From: Sphingopyxis sp.
Lineage (GTDB): Bacteria > Pseudomonadota > Alphaproteobacteria > Sphingomonadales > Sphingomonadaceae
DNA: 64,000 bases
Direction of reading: 5' to 3'
NCBI GenBank assembly: GCA_016793775.1
Contig: JAEULK010000034.1
Span: forward strand, 1 to 64,000
Below the pieces are notes generated by a model that was not told where the DNA came from, ran no database searches, and saw only the letters and a program-made list of their open reading frames with translations. Position numbers and translations under genes: made by a program. How positions within the stretch are numbered: the stretch's first letter is position 1; every line of letters starts with the position of its first letter. Below are positions 1 through 8,585 of this stretch, piece by piece.

Positions 1-2
1 AC

Positions 3-128
3 GTCATCGAACGCGCGTTCTGCCGCTTCAAGGACTGGCGTCGGGTCGCCACACGCTTCGACCGCAACATCAAAACCTTCATGGCAACCATCGCAATCGC
101 CGCTACCGTCATCTGGTGGCTCAAATGA
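3..128 (+). mobile_element. IS5-type transposase, 3' end only
   Basis: The first 128 bases encode the last 41 residues of a DDE transposase and its TGA stop. The piece has the IS4/IS5-family C-terminal pattern: an ERAFCRFKDWRRVATRFDR-like segment holding the last catalytic Glu and the basic helix, then a hydrophobic tail. The rest of the element lies outside the window. The element must end between the stop codon and the tyrA stop at 138, where a GC-rich stretch (GTCCGGACCC, 130-139) could be part of its terminal inverted repeat. Whether the copy is intact cannot be judged here. Confidence 0.7.
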
Positions 129-137
129 GTCCGGACC

Positions 138-1052
138 CTAATGTTTCCGCCCGAAATCGGGCGCGGCATCGTCCTGCCCCTGTTCGATGATCGACCGCCT
201 TATCGCCCGCGTGCGCGTGAACCAGTCCTCGAGCTTGGCGCCGTCGCCGCGGCGGATCGCCTGTTGCAGCACGGTCAGATCCTCGTTGAAACGCTGCAAG
301 GTCGCGAGCACCGCATCCTTGTTCGCCAAAAACACGTCGCGCCACATCACCGGGTCGCTCGCCGCGATGCGCGTGAAGTCGCGGAAACCGCCCGCCGAAT
401 ATTTGATCACCTCGCTCTCGGTGACCTCTTCGAGCTCGCTGGCGGTGCCGACGATCGTGTAAGCGATAAGGTGCGGCAGATGGCTCGTCACCGCGAGCAC
501 CATATCATGATGCGCGGCGTCCATGACATCGACCTTGGCGCCGAGCGCCTCCCAAAAGCCGGCGAGCGTCGCGAGCGCACCGTCGGACGCGCCCGCTCCG
601 GGGGTGACGATGCACCAGCGTCCGTCGAACAGGCTCGCAAAGCCCGCCCCCGGCCCGCTGTTCTCGGTCCCTGCGACCGGATGCGCCGGAATGACTTCAT
701 GACCGGGCAGCGCCTTGGCCAGCGCCTCGGCGACGCTGCTCTTCGACGAACCGACGTCCGAAATGATCGCGTCGGGCTTCAGCCCCGGCGCCATCGCGGT
801 CGCGGCATCGGCCATGCGCCCGACCGGCACCGCCAGGATCACCAGATCGGCCCCGGCGACCGCTTCGGCGGCATTATCGACAATCGCATCGCACAGCCCC
901 AGCGCCCGCGCCTCGCCGCGCACATCGGCGCTGGCGTCATGCCCCGTCACCGTCACATCGGGCAATCGCTCGGCGATCGCGCGCGCCAGCGACGAGCCGA
1001 TCAGCCCGAGCCCGACGATCGCGACCTTTTCGACGCCCGACGTTTCCGGCAT
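138..1052 (-). CDS. tyrA: prephenate/arogenate dehydrogenase
   Basis: This 304-residue cytoplasmic enzyme performs the NAD(P)-dependent oxidative decarboxylation of prephenate or arogenate in tyrosine synthesis. A Rossmann nucleotide-binding motif GLGLIGSS lies at residues 14-21. The family signatures HPVAGTE and TSHLPHL, which hold catalytic and substrate-contacting histidines, follow in order. Length is normal for a monofunctional alphaproteobacterial enzyme without chorismate mutase or ACT domain. The start codon shares one base with the hisC stop (TGATG), so the two are translationally coupled. Its stop lies only about 10 bases from the transposase remnant, but the C-terminus looks complete. 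Prephenate versus arogenate preference cannot be read from the sequence. Confidence 0.9.
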   Translation of the reverse strand: MPETSGVEKVAIVGLGLIGSSLARAIAERLPDVTVTGHDASADVRGEARALGLCDAIVDNAAEAVAGADLVILAVPVGRMADAATAMAPGLKPDAIISDVGSSKSSVAEALAKALPGHEVIPAHPVAGTENSGPGAGFASLFDGRWCIVTPGAGASDGALATLAGFWEALGAKVDVMDAAHHDMVLAVTSHLPHLIAYTIVGTASELEEVTESEVIKYSAGGFRDFTRIAASDPVMWRDVFLANKDAVLATLQRFNEDLTVLQQAIRRGDGAKLEDWFTRTRAIRRSIIEQGQDDAAPDFGRKH

Positions 1053-2167
1053 CAGGCTTCGACCGCCGCGCGGAGCGCCGCCGCCAGCCCGCGCGTTTCG
1101 TCTTCGGTGCCGATCGTCATGCGCAGCGCACCCGGCAATCCCTGCCCCGGCAGCCAGCGCACGATATAACCCGCGTCCATCAGCCGGTTATAGACGGTCT
1201 CGGCGCTCACCGCGCCCTCGAACAGCACCAGCAGGAAATTGCACGCCGACGGCACGACGCGCAGGCCATGATTGCCCAGGCTCTCGATCTCGCCCGCCAG
1301 CCAGGCGCGCCACTCCGCATTATGCGCGCGGCTGTGCGCGACGAAATCCTCGTCGCCGAGCGCCGCGACCGCCGCCGCCTGCCCCGCCCGCGTGACGTTG
1401 AACGGCAGGCGGATGCGGTGCAGCGCCGCGATCACGTCGGCGCTCGCATAACCCCAGCCGATCCGCTCGGCGGCAAGGCCATGGATCTTCGAGAAGGTCC
1501 GCGTGATGAAGACATTGGCCTCGTTCTTCGCGAGTTCCAGCCCGCCGTCGTCCTCGGCCTCCGACAGATATTCCGAATAGGCCTGGTCGATCACGAACAG
1601 CACGTCCTTGGGCAGCCCCGCATAGAGCCGCGCGACCTCTTCGCGCGTCGCGAGCGTGCCCGTGGGATTGTTGGGATTGGCGAGATAGACGACGCGCGTC
1701 TTGTCGGTCACCGCCGCGAGCAGGGCATCGACGTCGGTCGCATAGTCGCGGTCGTCGGCCTCGACCGGCACCGCGCCGACGCGCCGCGCCGCGATCTCGT
1801 AGACGGCGAAGCCATAACGCACATAAAGGATCTCGTCGCCCGCACCCGCATAGGTGCCCGCCGCAAGGTGGAGCAACTCGTCCGACCCGTTGCCGCAGAT
1901 GATGCGCGCCGGATCGAGCCCGAACTTCGCCGCGATCGCGCCGCGCAGCTCGTTCGACCCCGGATCGGGATAGCGCGACAGCGCATCCGCCGCGCCCTGC
2001 GCCGCCGCGAACGCCGCGCGCGCCTTCGCGCCCGTGCCGAGGGCATTTTCGTTGGCGCTGAGCTTGATCAGCGGGCGCCCGTCGGCCCCCGCCGACTTGC
2101 CCGGAACATAAGGCGCGATGCCGCTGATCCACGGCTTGGGGGTGAGGGTCGGGGTCGTGTCGGTCAT
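1052..2167 (-). CDS. hisC: histidinol-phosphate / aromatic aminotransferase
   Basis: This 371-residue, fold-type I, PLP-dependent aminotransferase belongs to the HisC subgroup. Visible motifs are SANENALG near residue 39, the NPNNPTGT loop near 165, and TFSKIHGLA with the Schiff-base lysine near 228. The enzyme transaminates histidinol phosphate and often also aromatic 2-oxo acids. Its coupling to tyrA downstream suggests it supplies the last transamination in tyrosine or phenylalanine synthesis. A second, dedicated hisC elsewhere in the genome is possible. The gene is divergent from metX across a repeat-filled intergenic region. Confidence 0.9.
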   Translation of the reverse strand: MTDTTPTLTPKPWISGIAPYVPGKSAGADGRPLIKLSANENALGTGAKARAAFAAAQGAADALSRYPDPGSNELRGAIAAKFGLDPARIICGNGSDELLHLAAGTYAGAGDEILYVRYGFAVYEIAARRVGAVPVEADDRDYATDVDALLAAVTDKTRVVYLANPNNPTGTLATREEVARLYAGLPKDVLFVIDQAYSEYLSEAEDDGGLELAKNEANVFITRTFSKIHGLAAERIGWGYASADVIAALHRIRLPFNVTRAGQAAAVAALGDEDFVAHSRAHNAEWRAWLAGEIESLGNHGLRVVPSACNFLLVLFEGAVSAETVYNRLMDAGYIVRWLPGQGLPGALRMTIGTEDETRGLAAALRAAVEA

Positions 2168-2220
2168 GCGGCGGCGTTTAACGGCTCGCTCCGGCGAGTC
2201 CAGTTTGTTCGATCAAGAGA

Positions 2221-2420
2221 TTCGCGCAGAGGCGCAGAGGACGCCGAGAAAAACGAAATTGTTCACGCGGAGCTGCGGAGCCGCGGAGAAGAAGATTGGC
2301 GGCGTCGCCGCTCTTTTCCCTTTCTCTTCTCTGCGCCCTCTGCGCCTCTGCGCGGAACATTTTCTTACCCAACGCCGGCACCCCGAAACCCTCCGCGTCT
2401 CCGCGTCTCCGCGTGAACCC
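2221..2420. repeat. interleaved inverted-repeat element, copy A
   Basis: This element fills most of the 316-base gap between hisC and metX; nothing else was recognised there. Arm a (2221-2250, tandem GCGCAGAG-like octamers) pairs with a' (2327-2357). Arm b (2262-2290, CGCGGAG-like units) pairs with b' (2391-2417). A small GGCGGC/GCCGCC hairpin sits between b and a' (about 2297-2311). The order a-b-hairpin-a'-b' makes the two pairs cross rather than nest. Copy B at 12437-12620 has the same layout. Confidence 0.8.
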
Positions 2421-2483
2421 AATAGAAGGCGCCCCGCCCTATCGTTGACAGCCCCCGCGCGCCCGCTTAGCCCCGCGCGCATC

Positions 2484-3605
2484 ATGGCGAGCGCGCTCCA
2501 CCAGATATCGCACCACAGCGTGACGATCCCGACCCCGCTGGCGCTCGACAGCGGCCAGTCGCTGCCGTCGGTGACGATCGCCTGGCAAAGCTATGGCGCG
2601 CTCAACGCCGACAGGTCGAACGCGGTCCTGCTCTGCCACGCGCTGACCGGCGACCAATATGTCGCGAGCGACCATCCGGCGACGGGCAAACCCGGCTGGT
2701 GGGCACGCATGGTCGGCCCTGGCAAGCCGATCGACACCGACCGCTTCCACGTGATCTGCGCCAATGTGCTGGGCAGCTGCATGGGGTCGAGCGGCCCGGC
2801 GAGCCCCGATCCGGTTACCGGCGCCCCGCTCGGCATGGCGTTCCCGGTGATCACGATCGGCGACATGGTGCGCGCGCAGGCGATGCTGCTCGATCATCTC
2901 GGTATCGCGCGGCTGCACGCGGTGGTCGGCGGCTCGATGGGCGGCATGCAGGCGCTCGCCTGGACCGTCAACTATCCCGAACGGCTGGGCTCGGCGCTGG
3001 TGATCGCCAGCGCGGCGCGCCATTCGGCGCAGAATATCGCGTTCCACGAGGTCGGGCGCCAGGCGATCATGGCCGATCCCGACTGGCAGGACGGCAATTA
3101 TTACGACAAATATTGCATGCCGACCAAGGGCCTCGCGGTCGCCCGCATGGCCGCGCACATCACCTATCTCTCCGAGGCCGGGCTGACCGAGAAATTCGGC
3201 CGCCGCCTCCAGGCGCGCGACATCAAGAGCTTCGGTTTCGACGCCGATTTCCAGATCGAATCCTATCTGCGGCACCAGGGGCTGGCCTTCACCGACCGCT
3301 TCGACGCCAACGCCTATCTCTACATCACCCGCGCGATGGACTATTTCGACCTTGCCGATCCGCACGACGGCCGCCTCGCGGGCGCCTTCGCCAAGGCCAA
3401 GGACGTGCGCTTCACCCTCGTCAGCTTCGACACCGACTGGCTCTATCCGACCGCCGAATCGCGCCGAATCGTCCAGGCGCTGCAAAGCGTCGGCGCCGCG
3501 GCAAGCTTCGTCGAGCTGTCGGCGCCCTATGGCCATGACTCGTTCCTGCTCGACGTCCCCGCGCTCGACCGGCTCGTCGCGGGCGCTTTGGGATCGGGCT
3601 TCTGA
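2484..3605 (+). CDS. metX: homoserine O-acetyltransferase (MetX family)
   Basis: This 373-residue alpha/beta hydrolase-fold acyltransferase activates homoserine for methionine synthesis. The nucleophile elbow GGSMGGMQ is near residue 150, the catalytic Asp lies in SFDTDW near 314 and the His in YGHDSF near 349. The open frame extends upstream into the repeat element, but homology begins at ATG 2484 ([13 protein letters not shown]), so that start was chosen. The metW start overlaps its stop (TGATG). This metX-metW pairing is classical for alphaproteobacteria. Some MetX enzymes use succinyl-CoA, and acyl specificity was not determined. No SAM riboswitch was recognised in the short leader. Confidence 0.93.
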   Translation: MASALHQISHHSVTIPTPLALDSGQSLPSVTIAWQSYGALNADRSNAVLLCHALTGDQYVASDHPATGKPGWWARMVGPGKPIDTDRFHVICANVLGSCMGSSGPASPDPVTGAPLGMAFPVITIGDMVRAQAMLLDHLGIARLHAVVGGSMGGMQALAWTVNYPERLGSALVIASAARHSAQNIAFHEVGRQAIMADPDWQDGNYYDKYCMPTKGLAVARMAAHITYLSEAGLTEKFGRRLQARDIKSFGFDADFQIESYLRHQGLAFTDRFDANAYLYITRAMDYFDLADPHDGRLAGAFAKAKDVRFTLVSFDTDWLYPTAESRRIVQALQSVGAAASFVELSAPYGHDSFLLDVPALDRLVAGALGSGF

Positions 3606-4189
3606 TGGCGCTGCGCCGCGACCTCGCGATCATCGCCGACGCCGTGCCGTCATCGGCGCGCGTGCTCGACGTCGGCTGCGGCGACGGCGAATTGATGGAA
3701 GCCTTGCGCGCCAAGGGCGTCGATGCGCGCGGGCTGGAGATCGACCCGGCGAACGTCACCGCCGCGATCGCGCGCGGCCAGTCGGTGGTGCAGGGCGACG
3801 CCAACCGCGACCTCATCGACTATCCCGACGACGCTTTCGATTATGCGATCTTGTCGCAGACGCTCCAGACGACCGAACGCCCGGACCGCGTCGTCGACGA
3901 GCTGCTGCGCATCGCGCCGCGCGCCTTCGTCAGCTTCCCCAATTTCGCGCATTGGCGCATCCGGCTCGCGCTGCTCTGGGGCGGGCGGATGCCGGTGACG
4001 CGGCTGCTGCCCGTCGCCTGGTACGAGACGCCGAACATCCACCATGTCACGGTCAGCGACTTCCGCGACCTGATCGGCGCCAGGGGCATCCAGGTCGAGC
4101 GCGTCTGGCACCTGTCGGGCGACAAGCCGACGAGCGACGCCGCCGCCAGCTGGCGCGCCGAACATGCGATCTTCCTGATTCGACGCTAG
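3605..4189 (+). CDS. metW: methionine biosynthesis protein MetW
   Basis: A 194-residue class I SAM-methyltransferase-fold protein. The glycine-rich SAM loop DVGCGDGE is at about residues 21-28, and a SQTLQ motif follows in the middle. MetW works with MetX: in proteobacteria with MetX, the pair is needed for full homoserine acylation and methionine prototrophy. The gene directly follows metX with a one-base TGATG overlap, so the two should be cotranscribed. Its stop lies nine bases from the convergent TetR gene, with no visible terminator between them. Confidence 0.92.
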   Translation: MALRRDLAIIADAVPSSARVLDVGCGDGELMEALRAKGVDARGLEIDPANVTAAIARGQSVVQGDANRDLIDYPDDAFDYAILSQTLQTTERPDRVVDELLRIAPRAFVSFPNFAHWRIRLALLWGGRMPVTRLLPVAWYETPNIHHVTVSDFRDLIGARGIQVERVWHLSGDKPTSDAAASWRAEHAIFLIRR

Positions 4190-4198
4190 GGTCGGGCG

Positions 4199-4840
4199 CT
4201 AGCCTTCGTCCTTCTTCGCCAGCCCGTTCGCGAGCAGGTCGTTGGCGATGCGCGCGATCTCTTCGATATCGGCGCCCTCGTCCCACAGGCCGTAACGCAT
4301 GCCCAGAAACACGTTCATGCCGCCGATAGCCCAGGCGTGGACCTCACCGACGTCGGCGCGCAATTCGCCGCGCGCCGCCCCCGCCTCGAGCCGCTGGCGG
4401 ACGCGCGCCACCGTCGTCTCATAATGGCGGCGATAGCTCGCGTAATCGACGAATTCGGCCTCGTCGATGATGCGATAGATTTCCTTATGCTCGCGCACGA
4501 AGCGCAGGAAGGATTCGAGTCCGATGCGCTCGGCGGCGATGCCGTCGGGCGCCGCCTGCACCACCGGCGTCACATAATCGCGCAATTGCTCGCTCATATA
4601 GCGGACGAGCGCCTGGAAGATTTCGTCCTTCGAATCGAAATAGGTGTAAAAACTGCCGAGCGCGGTGCCGGCGCGGCGGGTGATCGCGCTGATCGAGGCT
4701 TCGTGGAAGCCGCGCTCGCCGAACTCGATCGCCGCGGCGTCGAGCAATTTGCGCAGCGTCCGCCGCCCGCGCTCGGTGCGCGGGGTCTTGTCGCGCGCCC
4801 CGCCCTCGTCGGAAGCCCCTGCTGATCGCGGCTGGTCCAT
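4199..4840 (-). CDS. TetR/AcrR-family transcriptional regulator
   Basis: A 213-residue regulator. The N-terminal helix-turn-helix spans about residues 25-70; the recognition-helix region resembles AITRRAGTALGSFYTYF, a typical TetR signature. The rest is a helical ligand-binding domain. The frame is open further upstream, but the ATG at 4840 precedes the HTH by the usual distance and earlier codons do not resemble the family. It is transcribed away from a TonB-dependent receptor at 5049. A near-palindrome between the two genes (4933-4948) is a candidate operator, so it may control itself and the receptor. The ligand is unknown. Confidence 0.88.
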   Translation of the reverse strand: MDQPRSAGASDEGGARDKTPRTERGRRTLRKLLDAAAIEFGERGFHEASISAITRRAGTALGSFYTYFDSKDEIFQALVRYMSEQLRDYVTPVVQAAPDGIAAERIGLESFLRFVREHKEIYRIIDEAEFVDYASYRRHYETTVARVRQRLEAGAARGELRADVGEVHAWAIGGMNVFLGMRYGLWDEGADIEEIARIANDLLANGLAKKDEG

Positions 4841-4932
4841 CACTGCACTTTCCGTCCCCCATGACGTCGGGTTCCGCCTGCATCGTGGCTTTTCCGCACC
4901 AGTGGCAAGCAAAAAAACGACATCCTCATATT

Positions 4933-4948
4933 CCAAGTTGAAACTTGG
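4933..4948. promoter_or_regulatory. candidate TetR operator (CCAAGT-N4-ACTTGG)
   Basis: CCAAGTTGAAACTTGG is an inverted repeat with perfect 6-bp arms around TGAA. It sits in the 208-base gap between the divergent TetR gene and the TonB-dependent receptor. The following GAAAC...GTTTC pair (4940-4958) overlaps it. Size and position fit a TetR-family operator. Binding is inferred only. Confidence 0.45.
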
Positions 4949-5048
4949 TTCATGTTTCACTATTGGATAGCACGCGGCTTGGCAAGCACCGGGCCCAAGA
5001 AAAACTGCCGGGCGGCGAGGGGCCGCCCGCGACATGGGAGAGACAATC

Positions 5049-7397
5049 ATGCGTCCGTTCGCTCGCCGCTTTCGCCGTGCCGTCTGCGCCACCAGCGCCC
5101 TCGGCCTGCTCGCCTTCGCCCCAACCGCCTTTGCGCAGGAGGAAGGCGCCAGCGCCGACGACGGCGGCGACGAGATCGTCGTCACCGCGCGCCGCCGCGA
5201 CGAACGGCTGATCGACGTGCCGATCGCGGTCACCGCTTACTCGGGCGAGGCGCTCGAAAAGGTCGGCGCGATCGACATCACCGAAATCGGCCAGACCACC
5301 CCCAACACCACGCTCGAAGTGTCGCGCGGCTCGAACTCGACGCTGACCGCCTTCATCCGCGGCGTCGGCCAGCAGGATCCGGTGTCGGGTTTCGAACAGG
5401 GCGTCGGCCTCTATCTCGACGACGTCTATCTCAACCGCCCGCAGGCCGCGGTGCTCGACATCTACGACGTCGAGCGCATCGAAATCCTGCGCGGGCCGCA
5501 GGGCACGCTCTACGGCCGCAACACCATCGGCGGCGCGGTCAAATATGTGACGAAGCAGCTTCCCCAGGACCTCTCGTTCAAGATCAAGGGCACTTACGGC
5601 ACCTATGACCAGGCCGACCTGATCGTCAGCGCCAGCGCGCCGGTCGGCGACCTGCTCCGCATCGGCGGTTCGGTCGCGCGGCTGTCGCGCGGCGGGTTCG
5701 GCGACAATCTCACCACCGGCCTCGAAAACTACAACAAGGACGTCTGGGCGGCGCGCGGCACCGTCGAACTCGGCGGTTATGGCGAACCGGTGCTGATCCG
5801 CATCTCGGGCGATTACAGCAAGGACAAGAGCGACCCGCGCGGCGGCCACCGCCTGATCCCCAGCCTCGCGACCAAGGCCCCGGTCCTCGACAGCGTCTAT
5901 GACAGCCGCGGCGGCCTCGTCGATCCGAAGCAGGAGATTGAGGCCTATGGGCTCGCGATGAACGTCGCCGCCAACCTCAGCGACACGGTGACGCTGCGCT
6001 CGATCAGCGCCTGGCGCAAGGACAAGTCGGCGACCCCGATCGATTTCGACGCGCTGCCCGCGGTCGACGTCGACGTCCCCGGCTTCTATTTCAACGAACA
6101 GATCAGCCAGGAATTCCAGCTGCTCTATGAAGGCGACAAACTGAAGGGCCTGCTCGGCTTCTATTATCTCGACGCGACCGCCGACACCTTGTTCGACGTG
6201 CGCATCTTCAACACCTTCGCCGGCCTGACCGCCTTCACCGAGGCCGATGTCGACACGACGACGCTCGCGGTGTTCGGCGACGCGACCTATGATTTCACCG
6301 ATCAGCTCAGCCTGTCGGTCGGCGGCCGCTATACCTGGGACAAGCGCGAAGCGTCGATCCTGCGCCAGAATTATCTCGGCGGCGGCTCGCCGGTGTTCGG
6401 CGGCGCGGGCCTCCCCTTCGGCGCCCCCGGCACCGATTTCGAGGGCAGCCGCAAGTTCAACAAATTCACCCCGCGCGCCTCGCTGACCTTCAAGCCGACC
6501 CCCGATCACACACTCTACGCCAGCTATTCGCAGGGCTTCAAGGGCGGCGGCTTCGACCCGCGCGGCGTCGGCGCCAACGCCCCCGACCTCGACGGCAATG
6601 GCGTGCGCAGCGACGCCGAAATCGCATCCTTCCTCAGCTTCCGTCCCGAACAGGTCGAAAGCTATGAACTGGGGTACAAGGGCAGCCTGTTCGACGGCGG
6701 TCTGAACGTCGCGCTCGCCGCCTTCTATGCCGATTATACCGACGTCCAGATCCCCGGCTCGGTCGCCTGCCGCGTCGGTAACCTGCCCAGCTTCTGCGGC
6801 ATCGTGTCGAACGCCGGCAAGGCGACCTTCAAGGGTCTGGAATTCGAGGGCCGCGCCCGGCTGGGCGAAGATCTGGCGGCGGCGGGCGACCGGCTGACGC
6901 TGTCGACCGCGCTCGGCTATATCGATGCGCAATATAAGCAGTTCATCAGCAACATCGGCGGCGTGCCGACCGATGTCGCCGATTTCCGCAAGGTGCAGAA
7001 CACCCCGAAATGGACCGCGAGCGGCACGCTCGCTTATGCCACCCCGATCGGCGACGGCGACCTCAGCTTCGGCACCACCCTGTCGTACCGCAGCAAGACC
7101 AACCAGTTCGAAATCCCCAACCCCTATATCGACCAAAAGGGGTTTGCGCTGTGGGACGCCAGCCTCGTCTATACCGCGCCCGAGGGCCGCTGGAGCCTCG
7201 GCGTGTTCGGCAAGAATCTGACCGACAAACACTACAAGACGTCGGGCTATACCTTCATCAACATCAACCCCGTCACCGGCGTGCCGGTCCTCGGCGCCAA
7301 CGGCCTGCCGACCTCGGCGCTGGGCACCGAAGGCACGCTGACCGCCTTCTACGGCAATCCGCGCCAGGTGTTCGTGACCGGCACGGTCAAATTCTGA
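5049..7397 (+). CDS. TonB-dependent outer-membrane receptor
   Basis: A 782-residue energy-coupled outer-membrane transporter. It has a basic, hydrophobic signal peptide ending about AFA-QEE (residue 34), a TonB-box-like segment EIVVTARRR near residue 45, a plug domain (RGPQGTLYGRNTIGG motif) and a long beta-barrel ending in phenylalanine (TVKF). ATG 5049 was chosen over an upstream start because it begins the signal peptide and follows GGGAGAG at proper spacing. It resembles the large sphingomonad OAR/sugar-type receptor group; the substrate is unknown. The divergent TetR gene may regulate it. A bidirectional terminator follows. Confidence 0.9.
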   Translation: MRPFARRFRRAVCATSALGLLAFAPTAFAQEEGASADDGGDEIVVTARRRDERLIDVPIAVTAYSGEALEKVGAIDITEIGQTTPNTTLEVSRGSNSTLTAFIRGVGQQDPVSGFEQGVGLYLDDVYLNRPQAAVLDIYDVERIEILRGPQGTLYGRNTIGGAVKYVTKQLPQDLSFKIKGTYGTYDQADLIVSASAPVGDLLRIGGSVARLSRGGFGDNLTTGLENYNKDVWAARGTVELGGYGEPVLIRISGDYSKDKSDPRGGHRLIPSLATKAPVLDSVYDSRGGLVDPKQEIEAYGLAMNVAANLSDTVTLRSISAWRKDKSATPIDFDALPAVDVDVPGFYFNEQISQEFQLLYEGDKLKGLLGFYYLDATADTLFDVRIFNTFAGLTAFTEADVDTTTLAVFGDATYDFTDQLSLSVGGRYTWDKREASILRQNYLGGGSPVFGGAGLPFGAPGTDFEGSRKFNKFTPRASLTFKPTPDHTLYASYSQGFKGGGFDPRGVGANAPDLDGNGVRSDAEIASFLSFRPEQVESYELGYKGSLFDGGLNVALAAFYADYTDVQIPGSVACRVGNLPSFCGIVSNAGKATFKGLEFEGRARLGEDLAAAGDRLTLSTALGYIDAQYKQFISNIGGVPTDVADFRKVQNTPKWTASGTLAYATPIGDGDLSFGTTLSYRSKTNQFEIPNPYIDQKGFALWDASLVYTAPEGRWSLGVFGKNLTDKHYKTSGYTFININPVTGVPVLGANGLPTSALGTEGTLTAFYGNPRQVFVTGTVKF

Positions 7398-7419
7398 CCC
7401 CAGACGCTGAAAAAGGGGG

Positions 7420-7449
7420 AAAGGGGCGCTGGCAACGGCGCCCCTTTTT
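7420..7449. terminator. bidirectional intrinsic terminator
   Basis: AAGGGGCGC (7421-7429) pairs with GCGCCCCTT (7438-7446), flanked by a T-run on one side and an A-run on the other. It lies between the convergent receptor gene and the CoA-transferase gene and can serve both. The leftward gene's TGA stop abuts the T-run. Confidence 0.75.
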
Positions 7450-8585
7450 CATTCGGCCAGCGGCGGCGCTCCGCCCGGCGCCACCATGCGTTCGCCGTCG
7501 ATGACGATCGGGCTCGCCAGCCCGTCGACGCAGGCGCCCTTGGGCCGGAAGCGCATGCCGCGCGCGATGACCTGCGGGTCGGCGAACACCCCGGCAAGGT
7601 CGTTGATCGGCCCTGCGGGCACATCCTCGGCTTCGAGCGCCAGCGACAAGGGCTGCGCGTCCCACGCCGCGATCTTCGCCGCGAGCCGCGGGATCAGTTC
7701 GCCGCGGTTCGCCAGCCGCGCCGCATTGGTGGCGAAGCGCGGGTCGTCGGCCCAGTCCGGCTCGCCCAGCACCTTGCACAGCTTGCGATATTGGCCGTCG
7801 TTGCCGACCGCGATCACCAGCTGCCCGTCGGCGGTCGCAAAGGCCTGATAGGGCACGACATTGGCATGGCCGTTGCCCATGCGGCGCGGCGCGACCCCGC
7901 TCGCCAGATAATTGCCCGCCTGGTTGGCGAGCACCGCGACCTGGCAATCGAGCAACGCCATGTCGATATGCGCGCCCGCCCCCGTGACGTCACGCCGTCG
8001 CAGCGCGGCAAGGATCGCGACGGTCGCATACATGCCGGTGAACAGGTCGGCATAGGCGACCCCCGATTTCTGCGGCGCGCCGTCGGGCTCGCCGGTCAGC
8101 GACATCGCGCCGCCCATCGCCTGGATGATGAAATCATAGCCCGCGCGGTGCGCATAGGGTCCGGTCTGGCCGAAGCCGGTGATCGAACAGACGATCAGCC
8201 GCGGGAAATCGGCGCAGAGCGTCGCGGGATCGAGCCCATATTTGGCCAGCCCGCCGAGCTTGTAATTCTCGATGACGACGTCGGCATCGGCGAGCAGCGC
8301 GCGCACCGCGGCCTGCCCCTCGGGCGTCGCGATGTCGATCGCCACCCCCGATTTGCCGCGGTTGCTGCTGTGATAATAGGCCGCGCCCAGATTCTCGCCG
8401 TCGGCGCCCGCGACGAAGGGCGGCCCCCAAAGCCGCGTATCGTCGCCAACCCCCGGCCGCTCGACCTTGACCACCTCGGCGCCGAGGTCGGCGAGCAATT
8501 GCCCGCACCACGGCCCCGCGAGCACCCGCGCCAGTTCGACGACACGGATGCCCCCCAAAGGTTTTAAGCCCTGCGGTTTAGGCAA
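7449..8585 (-). CDS. CaiB/BaiF (class III) CoA-transferase, probable glutarate CoA-transferase
   Basis: This 378-residue protein is a class III CoA-transferase: N-terminal [11 protein letters not shown], a GYD-type segment, and YADLFTGM with the catalytic aspartate near residue 170. It starts inside the end of the glutaryl-CoA dehydrogenase gene (8-base overlap), so the two are one operon. In mammals the homologous pair is SUGCT (succinyl-CoA:glutarate CoA-transferase) and GCDH. The inferred role is therefore activation of glutarate to glutaryl-CoA in lysine, tryptophan or dicarboxylate catabolism. Class III members also act on formyl-, carnitine- and mesaconyl-CoA, so the substrate rests on context. 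Confidence 0.82.
   Translation of the reverse strand: MPKPQGLKPLGGIRVVELARVLAGPWCGQLLADLGAEVVKVERPGVGDDTRLWGPPFVAGADGENLGAAYYHSSNRGKSGVAIDIATPEGQAAVRALLADADVVIENYKLGGLAKYGLDPATLCADFPRLIVCSITGFGQTGPYAHRAGYDFIIQAMGGAMSLTGEPDGAPQKSGVAYADLFTGMYATVAILAALRRRDVTGAGAHIDMALLDCQVAVLANQAGNYLASGVAPRRMGNGHANVVPYQAFATADGQLVIAVGNDGQYRKLCKVLGEPDWADDPRFATNAARLANRGELIPRLAAKIAAWDAQPLSLALEAEDVPAGPINDLAGVFADPQVIARGMRFRPKGACVDGLASPIVIDGERMVAPGGAPPLAE

Noticed and set aside
2221-2420. Tandem octamers as a CRISPR or tandem-repeat array
   Set aside because: Units are 8 bases and arranged as inverted arms; no constant repeats with variable spacers exist.
2421-2483. SAM riboswitch before metX
   Set aside because: The 63-base leader lacks a SAM-II-like pseudoknot pattern or any other known SAM motif.
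4950-7232. 760-codon open frame antisense to the TonB-dependent receptor
   Set aside because: The long frame is a by-product of GC-rich third positions; its protein is low-complexity, Ala/Arg/Gly-rich, with no family features, while the plus strand encodes a clear receptor.
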